NCBI GenBank assembly: GCA_002441445.1
Contig: DJWC01000017.1
Location: 7,626-71,625 of the forward strand
DNA: 64,000 nt
Direction: 5' to 3'
Source of the DNA: Pusillimonas sp. UBA6240
Lineage (GTDB): Bacteria > Pseudomonadota > Gammaproteobacteria > Burkholderiales > Burkholderiaceae_B
The notes under the pieces were generated by a model that was not told where the DNA came from, made no database searches, and saw only the letters and a list, made by a program, of their open reading frames with translations. The translations under genes and the position numbers were made by a program. Numbering within the stretch: position 1 is the first letter of the stretch; each line of letters begins with the position of its first letter. Positions 51,528 to 60,551 of the stretch are shown in pieces.

Positions 51528-52502
51528 CTAACTCAAATGGATGTTGAGTTTCTTGACGACATCGTGCCAATAATCCAATTGCTGGCCGATGAAGGTCTTG
51601 AGCTCGTCGGGTGTGCTGCTTTGGGGCAATGCGCCTTCGTTGCGGAAGCTTTGTTGCAGCTTGCCCGCATTAAGGACTTTGACCACCGCCTTGTTCAAGA
51701 CCTGGACGACATCGTCCGGCGTGCCCGCGGGAGCCAGCAGGGCGTTCCAGGTATTGATCTCGTAGCCGTGGAAATTCTTGTCCTCGGCCATCGTCGGCAC
51801 GTCGGGCAGCTCGCTGGAGCGCTGCTTGGTCGTGACGGCCAGCGCATCGAGCTTGCCGGCCTTGACCTGCGGCAGGGCGGCGGGCAAGGTTGCGAACGTC
51901 AATTGGGCGTCCCCGCTCATGACCGCCATATTGGCCATCGCGCCGCCGCGATACGGCACATGCACGATATCGAGCTTGGCCTGATCGGCGAACATGGCGC
52001 CGGCGATATGCACGGGCGAGCCGTTGCCGCTGGATGAATAATTGAGGATTCCCGGCTTGGATTTTGCCGCCTCGACCAGATCGGAGACCGTTTTGTATTT
52101 CAGCTTGGGATCGACCACCAGCACGAGCGGTATGGACGCCAGCATCGATATCGGGGTGAAGCCCTTGACGGGCTCATAATTCAGCTTGTCGTACAGGGCC
52201 GGATTCATCCCATGGCTGGATACCGTCGCGATGAACACGGTGTAGCCGTCGGGTTTGGCGTTTTGCACGTATGCGGCGGCGATGCTGCCCGCCGCCCCGG
52301 GCTTGTTCTCGATGACCACAGAGGTGCCCAGCTCGTCGGCCAGTTGCTCTCCCAGGGCGCGGGCGAGAATGTCCGTGGTCCCGCCGGCGGCATAGCCGAC
52401 CACGATGCGCAAGGGTTGATCGGGATAAGCGGCATAAGCTGGGGCTGCGCCGATCATGGCTGCGGACGCGATCGCGCACAGCAGCAGTTTGCTAGTTTTC
52501 AT
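51528..52502 (-). CDS. Bug/TctC-type periplasmic binding protein
   Basis: This 324-residue protein has a signal peptide (core ending APAYA), then YPDQPLRIVVGYAAGGTTDI, VIENKPGAAGSIAAAYVQN and ILNYSSSGNGSPVHIAGAM. It follows the crotonase-family gene by 39 bases on the same strand, so the operon CoA-transferase-GntR-crotonase-Bug is tight. The ligand is presumably the acid handled by those enzymes. Confidence 0.92.
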   Translation of the reverse strand: MKTSKLLLCAIASAAMIGAAPAYAAYPDQPLRIVVGYAAGGTTDILARALGEQLADELGTSVVIENKPGAAGSIAAAYVQNAKPDGYTVFIATVSSHGMNPALYDKLNYEPVKGFTPISMLASIPLVLVVDPKLKYKTVSDLVEAAKSKPGILNYSSSGNGSPVHIAGAMFADQAKLDIVHVPYRGGAMANMAVMSGDAQLTFATLPAALPQVKAGKLDALAVTTKQRSSELPDVPTMAEDKNFHGYEINTWNALLAPAGTPDDVVQVLNKAVVKVLNAGKLQQSFRNEGALPQSSTPDELKTFIGQQLDYWHDVVKKLNIHLS

Positions 52503-52541
52503 CTCTTCCTTCCTTTACTTTCGTCTAGCGTTATTGGCGAA

Positions 52542-53357
52542 TCAGCGGCCTTTGAACTGAGGCTGCCGCTTCTCTGAAAATGCAAGCTTTCCTTCTTTGT
52601 AGTCCTCGCTTTCAAAACACTGCAGGACCAGCGACTTCATTTCCGCCATGTCGATGTCGACCAGCCGGTCCGACAGGGTGCGGATCATCTTCTTGCCGGC
52701 CGCCACGGTCAGCGGCGCATTGGAATTGATCTTTTTCAGGTAGCCGTCCACCAGGTCATCCAGATCCGCCTTGGCCGCGACGGCGTGGATCAGATTGCGC
52801 TCCTTCGCTTCTTGGGCGTTGTATTTCGAGGCTGTGATGAAGATTTCCAGCGCGTTGGCCATGCCGGCGGCCCGCAGCAGGTTTTGGATGGCGGTGAAGC
52901 GATAGCCCAGCCCCAGCCGCGCGGCGGGAATGGAAAATACGGAGCCCTCGCTGGCGAGGCGTATGTCGCAGCAAAGGGCGATATTCAGTCCGCCTCCGAT
53001 GCAATAGCCGTCGATGCGGGCGATCAGCGGCTTGCTGAAATTCTGGATGGCCAACTGGGCCGACTCGGCAACGACTTCGTATTCTTCGACGGCGCTCGCG
53101 CCCGTGCGCAGCTTTTCGAATTGGGAAATGTTCGCGCCGCTGACGAACGCTTTGTCGCCGGCGCCGGTGAGCACCACGGAGAATATTTCCGGGTCATCTT
53201 CGAATGCCTGCAGCGCCTTTGGTATTGCCGCCCACATATCGAAGGACACCGCATTGTGTTTTGCCGGGTCGTTGAAAGTAATCCAACCCGTACGCCCATC
53301 TCGCTCGACCAGAAGCTGATCGGTGATATGTCCCTGGAATAAGCGTTCTCTTGCCAT
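52542..53357 (-). CDS. Crotonase (enoyl-CoA hydratase/isomerase) family protein lacking both catalytic glutamates
   Basis: This 271-residue protein has the crotonase oxyanion-hole regions KAFVSGANISQFE and IDGYCIGGGLNIALCCDIRL. In the active-site loop the hydratase glutamates are replaced: the usual PE and PG-type positions read FSIPAARLGLGYRF, without Glu. Simple water addition is thus unlikely; isomerase, decarboxylase or hydrolase chemistry is possible. The C-terminus SEKRQPQFKG is typical of the family. It is separated by one base from the GntR gene and belongs to the same operon. Confidence 0.88.
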   Translation of the reverse strand: MARERLFQGHITDQLLVERDGRTGWITFNDPAKHNAVSFDMWAAIPKALQAFEDDPEIFSVVLTGAGDKAFVSGANISQFEKLRTGASAVEEYEVVAESAQLAIQNFSKPLIARIDGYCIGGGLNIALCCDIRLASEGSVFSIPAARLGLGYRFTAIQNLLRAAGMANALEIFITASKYNAQEAKERNLIHAVAAKADLDDLVDGYLKKINSNAPLTVAAGKKMIRTLSDRLVDIDMAEMKSLVLQCFESEDYKEGKLAFSEKRQPQFKGR

Positions 53358-53358
53358 G

Positions 53359-54066
53359 CTAGTCCTTATTGTTCAAGTATTCGTACCGTTCCATGCCGTT
53401 GCTCAGGTGATGGCGCATCGCCTGGCGCGCCCTTTGGGCGTCCCGGTCCCTGATCGCATCGAAGATATCGTGATGCTCTGTTTCGACGTGCCCGATACGC
53501 TCGGTGCCTGTCGTCCTGTACCGCAAGGTGCGCACGGCGCCGTGAAATACATAGCTCAGATGCTCCATCAAGCGGATGAAGTACGGGTTGTTGGAGCACT
53601 GGGTGACTGTCATGTGGAACTTGAGCGCCGCTTCCGCCCCACGTTCCCAGTCTCCGCCCGCCTTGTCAGTGTCCCGTAGCGCCGCTTCCAGCGCCTTCAA
53701 TTGCCGCGCCGTCCGGTTCTCAGCCGCCAAGGCGGCTGCGCCGGCCTCGATCTCGATCCGCAGTTGATAAACATGCTTGAGCTGCCCCGCGTCCAGCAAG
53801 TCGTCGGCGATCACCTCGAACCTGCGCGCATTGACGTTGTCCGCGACGAAGGTTCCCACGCCCCGCCGGGTTTCGATCAGGCCATTGAGCTTGAGCCGCG
53901 CCATCGCCTCGCGAACCACGTTCCGGCTGACCTGGAACGACTCGGCGAGTTCGAACTCCGTTGGCAGCTTCTGCCCTTCCTGGAATTCCGCCGAAAGAAT
54001 CTTCAGGCGGATCTGGCGGGCAATGGCGTCGGGAAGATTGTCGGGGCGATCAAAGGCTGTAAACAT
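53359..54066 (-). CDS. GntR-family (FCD) transcriptional regulator
   Basis: This 235-residue protein has a winged HTH (LPTEFELAESFQVSRNVVRE) and an FCD domain with His positions for a metal (LKFHMTVTQCSNNPYF, ETEHHDIFDAI). It lies between the CoA-transferase (39 bases upstream) and crotonase genes in the same operon, so it is probably autoregulated along with the enzymes. Confidence 0.9.
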   Translation of the reverse strand: MFTAFDRPDNLPDAIARQIRLKILSAEFQEGQKLPTEFELAESFQVSRNVVREAMARLKLNGLIETRRGVGTFVADNVNARRFEVIADDLLDAGQLKHVYQLRIEIEAGAAALAAENRTARQLKALEAALRDTDKAGGDWERGAEAALKFHMTVTQCSNNPYFIRLMEHLSYVFHGAVRTLRYRTTGTERIGHVETEHHDIFDAIRDRDAQRARQAMRHHLSNGMERYEYLNNKD

Positions 54067-54105
54067 GGCGAACCGGGCTCCGTTTCATGAAAAGGTCAGC
54101 CTGTC

Positions 54106-55278
54106 TTATATCACCCCGTCTTGCCGCAGCCGCTCCAGCTCCTCCTGGGCGATCCCAAGCTCCGCATAGACGGAGCCGTTGTGCTCGCCCCGTTCGGGCG
54201 CCGGCGTCAGGTCGCCGAACTGCGACCGGCTGAACTTGACCGCCTGGCCTACGACCTTGATTTCCCCCAGCTTGGGGTGCGCCAGAGGCGCCGCCATCTG
54301 CAAATGGCGCACTTGTTCGTTTTCGAAAGTCTGGTCCATCGAAAGAATCGGCCCGCAAGGCACGCCTTGCTCATTCATCAAGGCTATCCATTCCTCGGTA
54401 TCCTTCAGCCGCGTCCTGTCGGAAATGGCGGCATTCAGCGCGGGACGGTTCTTGGCGCGCAAAGGAACGGTCCGGAAGCGATCGTCGGCAAGCAGTTCTT
54501 CCGCGCCGATGACTTTGCACAAGCGCATGAAGATGTCGTTGCCCATGGCCGCGATGTTCATATGCCCATTGCGCGTCGGGAATACGCCGGTGGGGCTGCT
54601 GGTCGGATGGTCATTGCCGCTCTGGCCCGGAACCTCTTGATTCATCAGCCAGCGCATGGCCTGGAAGTCCATCATCCAGAGCCCCGCCTGCAGCAATGAA
54701 GTCTGCACCCACTGCCCCTCGCCGGACTGCTCGCGCTCGAGCAGGGCGATGAGAATGCCGATGGCGCAGAAAAGGCCGGCCGTCAGGTCGGCCACCGGAA
54801 TCCCCGCGCGCATCGGCCCGCGGCCCGGCTCGCCGGTGACCGACATGAGGCCGCTGATGCCCTGGGCGATCTGATCCAAGCCCGGCCGATCCACATAAGG
54901 GCCATCCTGGCCGAAACCCGAAACGCTCGCGTACACGATGCCCGGGTTGACCGCTTTGAGCGATTCATAATCTATGCCCAGCTTGAACTTCACGCTGGGG
55001 CGGTAGTTTTCGACAACCACATCGGCGTTCTTGACCAGCTCCATGAACAGGGCCTTGCCCTTGGGGTGCTTCAAGTTCAGGGTTATGCTGCGCTTGTTCC
55101 GATGCGTATTCTGGTAATCGGCAAACTGCGCGGAGCCGCCGGGCTTGTCGTCCGCGGCATTGCTGGGCTCCTCGATCTTGATTACGTTCGCGCCCCAGTC
55201 GGCGAATTGCCGCACGGCCGCCGGCCCCGAACGTACACGCGTCAAATCCAGCACAGTAAATCGTTGCAGCGGTTTCAA
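54106..55278 (-). CDS. CaiB/BaiF-family CoA-transferase
   Basis: This 390-residue protein begins MKPLQRFTVLDLTRVRSGPA. It has NTHRNKRSITLNLKHPKGKA, VVVENYRPSVKFKLGIDYES, VSGFGQDGPYVDRPGLDQIA and the catalytic Asp in IPVADLTAG. It is clearly related over its length to the CoA-transferase at 56314. It is the first gene of the CoA-transferase/GntR/crotonase/Bug/Bug operon and probably makes the acyl-CoA substrate for the crotonase. Confidence 0.93.
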   Translation of the reverse strand: MKPLQRFTVLDLTRVRSGPAAVRQFADWGANVIKIEEPSNAADDKPGGSAQFADYQNTHRNKRSITLNLKHPKGKALFMELVKNADVVVENYRPSVKFKLGIDYESLKAVNPGIVYASVSGFGQDGPYVDRPGLDQIAQGISGLMSVTGEPGRGPMRAGIPVADLTAGLFCAIGILIALLEREQSGEGQWVQTSLLQAGLWMMDFQAMRWLMNQEVPGQSGNDHPTSSPTGVFPTRNGHMNIAAMGNDIFMRLCKVIGAEELLADDRFRTVPLRAKNRPALNAAISDRTRLKDTEEWIALMNEQGVPCGPILSMDQTFENEQVRHLQMAAPLAHPKLGEIKVVGQAVKFSRSQFGDLTPAPERGEHNGSVYAELGIAQEELERLRQDGVI

Positions 55279-56313
55279 AAGTCACTCCTTTATCACAGCC
55301 CAGTTGTAGGTTGTTGGACATAGTACATGCTAAGGAAAAGAGTGTCAATGGAGGAGTATGGGGAGGTGGAGAAGTCCAGCCTCCTTGAGTGGGACGGCCG
55401 GGACAATAATGCCTAGCCAGTTGTTGCTGCGGATTTCTTCGCCGGATTCGTGGCCGGCTCGCGTCAGTTTATGAGCGGCATTGGCGCCGAGCGCTTGAGC
55501 GATGGCGAGATGTATGTGTTCGTCAGTGGTGCGACCTGCCTCTGCAGGCTGCCACGTCGATGCGGACCGGACGCGCAATGCCCGCCTCATCCGGCAGAAC
55601 CCGAAAAGCGGGCTACAGTGGTCCGCAAAGGCGTTCATCCGGGCATTTCAAGAGCAAGAGCCTGTTGCAGTGGGGCAGAACGCTCGCGGCTATCAAGCGC
55701 CTCTTAGTGCTGGGTACGGCCTTCAGGCATGGGTTTGCAAGCTGATCGACAGCCGCGGGACGTCACCGCACCGGTCGCATGCATGCCGGACATTATACGC
55801 GAGGTGGCTTGTTTCGGCCGTCGGATACGCTGAATTGGGCATCGCTAACACAGCAGGGCCTCGAACTGATTCGGTTCGAGCCGGAGCAGTCAACAAGGTC
55901 GACAAAACGGAATTTATACCGCTAGGGCGGCGTCTGTCCTCTCGAGCCACAGTATTACGATATCGCTTCAGGGGCGCTACAGAAACGCGCGTGACAAGGG
56001 ATGTCCATGGGAGATGGGTTCCAGTATCCGGCGCACAACCATGCCGGGAATTAATGCTTTACACTAAGTTTTTATACATATATGATGGCTATAAATATAT
56101 TTATAGCCTAGATCTTAATGCGGTGCAACATAGGGAAGGCCATAGTTTCCCCTTCTGCATTGGGAGCATAAGCTTGAAGTAAATACAGGGATGCGCCGGG
56201 CAACAAGGCGATCAATCGCTCATTACAAGTGTCGGGATGCATGTGCTTTGCGAGGTACTTGCTTGGGGCGCTGCCGGACCCACGTTTGCCTGGATTCCAG
56301 ACCACACATCTGA
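55279..56313. other. Long gene-poor region between two CoA-transferase operons
   Basis: No gene can be defended in these 1035 bases. Frames at 55345-55638 (minus) and 55502-56182 (plus) are open, but they overlap each other, lack ribosome sites and match nothing I recognise. They may be remnants of decayed genes. The right end turns AT-rich from about 56050 and carries a 22-base palindrome. Base composition changes here, which may mark the edge of an inserted segment. Confidence 0.5.
56087..56108. promoter_or_regulatory. 22-base perfect palindrome, candidate operator
   Basis: The palindrome has arms GGCTATAAATA and TATTTATAGCC around its centre, perfect over 22 bases. It lies about 205 bases before the CoA-transferase start at 56314. 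The core TATAAATATATTTATAG recurs at 62830, before the GntR-family gene of the same cluster. A shared regulator site is likely. Confidence 0.55.
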
Positions 56314-57525
56314 ATGAGTGAAGAAAGTATGATTGACCCGAGCAAATTGGGAGCATTGAAATCAGTACGCGTTTTGGACTTATCACGCGTTCGGGCCGGT
56401 CCGGCGTGCGTCCGCATGTTGGCTGATTTTGGTGCGGATGTCATCCGAATTGAGCCCCCAGCGGGTGTAGATCCGAATGAAGCCATGTTCGCAGGTGATC
56501 GTTTAGGAGGGGATTTCCAAAACCTGAATCGAAATAAGCGATCCTTAACCTTGAATCTGAAGAAGCAAGAAGCGCGCGATATTTTTTACCGTTTGGTCAA
56601 AGACGCTGATGTAGTGGTTGAAAACTGGCGCCCTGATGTGAAGGCGCGCCTGGGTCTGGACTATGAGGCTCTGAAGAAAATCAATCCGCGCATTATCTTG
56701 GCCAGCATTTCGGGTTTTGGCCAAGGCGGCCCTTATGTCAGCCGACCAGGATTTGACCAGATCATTCAAGGCATGAGCGGCTTAATGTCGGTCACTGGCC
56801 TGCCAGGGCAGGGTCCTGTTCGAGCGGGGCTGGCCGTGGGAGATATGGGTGCGGGGACGTTTGCAGCCATTGGCATCTTGCTTGCGCTATTCGAGCGTGA
56901 ACGCTCCGGTGAAGGCCAGTGGGTCGATGTCTCTTTGTTGCATTCCTTGATCGCCCTGCTGGACTTCCAGGCCGCACGTTACTTGGTCGAGGGCGATGTG
57001 CCAAGTTCTGCAGGCAACGACCACCCCACCAGTTCCCCTATGGGGCTCTACGAAGCGAGCGACGGTCTATTTAACTTGGGCTGCTCAGGCGAAGGAACCT
57101 GGCGTCGTTTGTGCGTTGCGCTAAATCGCAACGACTTATTGGCGGCACCGGAATATAGCACCGAGAAAAAGCGGGTCGAGCATCGGAAAGCATTGAACGG
57201 CATTCTTGGCCCGATTTTTCGCACCAAAACGCTATCTTATTGGATAGAGAATTTGAATGCCAATGGCGTTCCTGCCGGCCCCGTATACACGATGCCGCAA
57301 GTTTTCGAGGACGCGCAAGTAAAGCATTTGGGCGTCGCCGGTGAGGTGAGCAGCCAAGAACTGGGAACGATCAAATTAGTGACGTCGCCGGTTCGATTGA
57401 GCCGGACTCCGGCAGCGCTGAATACTGCCGCGCCTGGGTGGGGAGAGCACAGTCGCGAAGTACTTAGCGAATTGGGCTTTGACGCCGGCGAAATAGAACA
57501 ATTGGAAAAGGATGGGGTGATTTAG
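56314..57525 (+). CDS. CaiB/BaiF-family CoA-transferase
   Basis: This 403-residue protein has RVLDLSRVRAGPACVRMLAD, NLNRNKRSLTLNLKKQEARD, SISGFGQGGPYVSRPGFDQI and the catalytic Asp in AVGDMGAG. It is a paralogue of the enzyme at 54106 but uses less GC-rich codons, like the rest of this segment. It is the first of five plus-strand genes (CoA-transferase, hydrolase, NMT1-like, Bug, SDR). An internal ATG at 56329 is an alternative start. Confidence 0.93.
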   Translation: MSEESMIDPSKLGALKSVRVLDLSRVRAGPACVRMLADFGADVIRIEPPAGVDPNEAMFAGDRLGGDFQNLNRNKRSLTLNLKKQEARDIFYRLVKDADVVVENWRPDVKARLGLDYEALKKINPRIILASISGFGQGGPYVSRPGFDQIIQGMSGLMSVTGLPGQGPVRAGLAVGDMGAGTFAAIGILLALFERERSGEGQWVDVSLLHSLIALLDFQAARYLVEGDVPSSAGNDHPTSSPMGLYEASDGLFNLGCSGEGTWRRLCVALNRNDLLAAPEYSTEKKRVEHRKALNGILGPIFRTKTLSYWIENLNANGVPAGPVYTMPQVFEDAQVKHLGVAGEVSSQELGTIKLVTSPVRLSRTPAALNTAAPGWGEHSREVLSELGFDAGEIEQLEKDGVI

Positions 57526-57595
57526 CCCATGCCAGAGTATTGGCTCTTGGAAAAATCACTTCCTCCATTTACCGACAAATAGGAAGAGCGGGCTT

Positions 57596-58510
57596 ATGCC
57601 ATTTGCGATCACCGATGACGAGGTTTCGTTGTGCTACAAGGTCCAAGGTGACGGACCGGCCATCGTATTTGCGCACGAATTTGCCGCGGATCACACCAGC
57701 TGGGACGCGCAGGTCGCTCACTTTAGCGATCGATTCAAATGCATTGTTTACAACGCGCGTGGCTACCCCCCGTCCACTGTGCCGGAAAGCGTGGGATCTT
57801 ATTCTCAATCGCGCGCTGTCAAGGATTTGCTGGCCGTCATGGATCACGCCGGTGTTGATAAGGCACACATTGTGGGCTTGTCTATGGGCGGCTTTGCTGC
57901 GCTGATGATGGGCCTGCATCACCCTAATCGCTGCTTGTCGGTTTGTTCGGCTGGAATAGGTTACGGCGCAGAACTGGATCGTCGCGATAAGTTTCGCGAA
58001 GAGGCGCAAGCCAGCGCTGCTTTTATCCGCGACAACGGAGTTCCCGCTTTTGCGGACAAGTACATGTCCGGGCCTACAAGGATACCTTTTCTGCGGCTCG
58101 ATCGCGAAGCGTTTAATGCCTTCCGAGACACGATGGCCGGCTTTTCAGCGGTAGGCCTGGCCAACACACAGCTTGGCGTCCAGCGTGAGCGGCCATCGCT
58201 CTACGACCTAAAGGCGGAGCTAAGCCAATACACGGTTCCTGCATTGATTGTAAATGGAGATGAAGACTGGCCCTGCTTGGCGCCGGGCTTAATGCTCAAG
58301 CAAGTGATTCCCACTGCTGGCTTGGTGATCTACCCCAACTGTGGCCATACCATTAACTTGGAGCGCCCAAAAGAATTGAACCAAAGCCTGGATCAGTTGT
58401 TCGGCCAAGTTGAGGCGGGTAGCTGGCCTCGCCGCGATCCGGCTTCCATGATTGATTCAATTACAGGCATGAGTCCCACTAACATGAACACAAACAAATC
58501 CTGCGAGTAG
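57596..58510 (+). CDS. Alpha/beta-hydrolase
   Basis: This 304-residue protein has the nucleophile elbow GLSMGG, the oxyanion-region HEFAADHTSWD (in place of the usual HGxxx), the acid Asp in VNGDEDWPC and the catalytic His in NCGHTINLERP. It most resembles 3-oxoadipate enol-lactonase/esterase-type hydrolases. There is no signal peptide. It follows the CoA-transferase by 70 bases and is four bases upstream of the NMT1-like gene. Ester, lactone or thioester cleavage in the pathway is likely. Confidence 0.88.
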   Translation: MPFAITDDEVSLCYKVQGDGPAIVFAHEFAADHTSWDAQVAHFSDRFKCIVYNARGYPPSTVPESVGSYSQSRAVKDLLAVMDHAGVDKAHIVGLSMGGFAALMMGLHHPNRCLSVCSAGIGYGAELDRRDKFREEAQASAAFIRDNGVPAFADKYMSGPTRIPFLRLDREAFNAFRDTMAGFSAVGLANTQLGVQRERPSLYDLKAELSQYTVPALIVNGDEDWPCLAPGLMLKQVIPTAGLVIYPNCGHTINLERPKELNQSLDQLFGQVEAGSWPRRDPASMIDSITGMSPTNMNTNKSCE

Positions 58511-58514
58511 CGCT

Positions 58515-59414
58515 ATGAAACTCACCTTGGTCGAAAACTTTCGAGCGCTGTTCTACATGCCGTTTTATATGCTCAAGGAACGTGGTGGCGCCGAAGCCGA
58601 AGGTCTTGAAGTGGAATGGATTGATGCCAATACGCCAGGAGGAGGCGTAGAGGCCGTTAAACGGGGCGCGGCGGACCTCACTTGGGGCGGGCCCATGCGA
58701 ATCATGAAAGACCATGATAGCCATCCCATAGGTCCCGATTCGCTGGTGGGCTTTTGCGAAGTAGTTGGAAAGGATCCGTTCTATCTGGTGGGACGCAAGT
58801 CGCTGTTACCTCTCTCGCTGGATCAACTTCCGGCTCAGCGCCTGTCGGTGGTGTCGGAGGTGCCTACTCCCTGGCTTTGTCTACAGACCGATCTGGCGAA
58901 CATTGGGGTGGATGTCGCTGCCTATCTGGCAAATGGCGATATCGTTGTCACAAGAACGTTCGAAGAGCAAATAACGGCGTTGGCGTCAGGGCAAGCCGAC
59001 GTCATTCAACTCTTTGAGCCCTACGTCAGTCGGCTTGAGCTGGAAACAGATATGGCAATCCTAGCCCGAGCTGGCGACCGTGGGCCGACCGTATATACGG
59101 TATTTATCACTACACACGCCCGGCATGCTGAGAAAGCCGTTGAATTCGCCGCCCTGACGCGCGCCATGGCGCGTACCCAGCAATGGATGTTGAGCCACCC
59201 CGATTCAATTTACGAACTAGGTGGGCGGTATTTCCCCGATATTCATCCCGAGATAGTGCGACGCAGTATTCGCCGCTACATCGACGAGGGCGTCTGGTCG
59301 GCTAGTCCAGCCGTTAGCCGAGATGGCTTCGAGACCTTGTCCCGGTGCCTCCATAACGGGGGGTTCATCCGAGCGCCCGGACAGTTTTCGTTGTGCATTT
59401 CGTCGTTCTTTTGA
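58515..59414 (+). CDS. NMT1/THI5-like (ABC-type) binding protein without signal peptide
   Basis: This 299-residue protein has the NMT1/SsuA-like fold: LFYMPFYMLKERGGAEAEGL, VKRGAADLTWGGPMRIM, RTFEEQITALASGQADVIQL and PEIVRRSIRRYIDEGVWSAS. Such proteins normally begin with an export signal, but this one starts directly with MKLTLVENFRALFYM, the first beta strand. It is therefore probably cytoplasmic, as a sensor or enzyme such as the THI5 type. No permease or ATPase is near. It lies four bases after the hydrolase gene. The last residues (RAPGQFSLCISSFF) look atypical, and a frameshift near the end cannot be excluded. Confidence 0.8.
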   Translation: MKLTLVENFRALFYMPFYMLKERGGAEAEGLEVEWIDANTPGGGVEAVKRGAADLTWGGPMRIMKDHDSHPIGPDSLVGFCEVVGKDPFYLVGRKSLLPLSLDQLPAQRLSVVSEVPTPWLCLQTDLANIGVDVAAYLANGDIVVTRTFEEQITALASGQADVIQLFEPYVSRLELETDMAILARAGDRGPTVYTVFITTHARHAEKAVEFAALTRAMARTQQWMLSHPDSIYELGGRYFPDIHPEIVRRSIRRYIDEGVWSASPAVSRDGFETLSRCLHNGGFIRAPGQFSLCISSFF

Positions 59415-59492
59415 CTTGCGCTTTGTTCACCCCAACCGTTCCTCATGGAATGCTTATTTAGCTTTATCAACTAATTTATTGAGGTGGTTCAC

Positions 59493-60521
59493 ATGCAATA
59501 TTTATCCGATGTACGTGGTTTCATACACCAACGTGCAAACCGACTGTTGTATTGCGTTCTTATTCCCGTGCTCATGAGCTTGACGGCGCCCGAAGCGGCT
59601 CAGGCGCAAACGCGAGCATCCACTTACCCCGACACGCCATTGCAGCTAGTCATCCCCTTCCCGGCCGGCGGGCCCGCCGACATTGTGGGCCGATTATATG
59701 CTCAGCATCTCAGTACTATCTTGGGCCAGCCTGTGGTTGTCGAAAATCCCGCAGGCGCGGGGGGGACCATAGGTACTCGCGCGGTGGCTCAATCCGCGCC
59801 TGATGGACGCAAATTGTTGTTCGGTACCACGAGCACCATGGCCATCAACCAACTGATCATGAAGAATCTACCTTATGATTTTGAGAAAGACTTTACGGTC
59901 CTCGGGCTGATTGCAAATGCGCCCCACGTACTCGCCGTACGCGCCGACTTACCCTACAAAGATGTGAAGGAATTCATCGCGGCTGCGAAGAAAGAACCGG
60001 GTAAATATACTTTCGCATCAGCAGGCGTCGGCACCATCATCCAAATGGGCAGCGAATTATTCAGATCGGAAGCCGGAATCGATCTGCTGCACGTGCCATT
60101 CAAAGGAGGTGGCCCAGCCACGCAAGCAGTGTTGTCTGGCGATGTCGACATGACAGTCAACGATATGACCACTTTGAAGTCGTTCCTGGCCGATGGCCGT
60201 TTACGTCCTCTTGCCGTTGCCCATACGCAGCGTATCGCGTTGCTGCCGAACACGCCGACGTTCACGGAAATCGGATTGTCTAATGTTGTTTCCAGTACCT
60301 GGTGGGGTTTAGCGGTACCCTCCGCAACCCCCGACGACATTCAGAAAGTGCTGAAAGAAGCACACAATAAAATTATTCAGGATCCAGCTTATAAAGCTCG
60401 TCTTGAAGAAATGGCTGTTGAAACCTTGGTCTTGTCAGACGCCGAGATCAAGTCGTTCATGAAGAATGAAGTCGATAAGTGGGCGCGTATCGTTAAATCC
60501 GCGAATATTACGTCAAACTAA
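59493..60521 (+). CDS. Bug/TctC-type periplasmic binding protein
   Basis: This 342-residue protein has an extended N-terminal region before the signal core (LLYCVLIPVLMSLTAPEAAQ, cleavage after QAQ). YPDTPLQLVIPFPAGGPADI, VVENPAGAGGTIGTRAVAQ and KYTFASAGVGTIIQMGSELF follow. The start at 59493 has GAGGTG six bases upstream; a GTG at 59484 is unlikely. It lies between the NMT1-like and SDR genes in the same direction. Confidence 0.92.
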   Translation: MQYLSDVRGFIHQRANRLLYCVLIPVLMSLTAPEAAQAQTRASTYPDTPLQLVIPFPAGGPADIVGRLYAQHLSTILGQPVVVENPAGAGGTIGTRAVAQSAPDGRKLLFGTTSTMAINQLIMKNLPYDFEKDFTVLGLIANAPHVLAVRADLPYKDVKEFIAAAKKEPGKYTFASAGVGTIIQMGSELFRSEAGIDLLHVPFKGGGPATQAVLSGDVDMTVNDMTTLKSFLADGRLRPLAVAHTQRIALLPNTPTFTEIGLSNVVSSTWWGLAVPSATPDDIQKVLKEAHNKIIQDPAYKARLEEMAVETLVLSDAEIKSFMKNEVDKWARIVKSANITSN

Positions 60522-60551
60522 GTCGTTTTTCTTATAACAAGCAGGCGTTCC

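Noticed and set aside
55345..55638. Open frame on the minus strand in the gene-poor region, containing TTDEHIHLAIAQALGANAAH
   Set aside because: The segment looks protein-like but has no convincing start, is overlapped by an equally open plus-strand frame, and matches no family I recognise.
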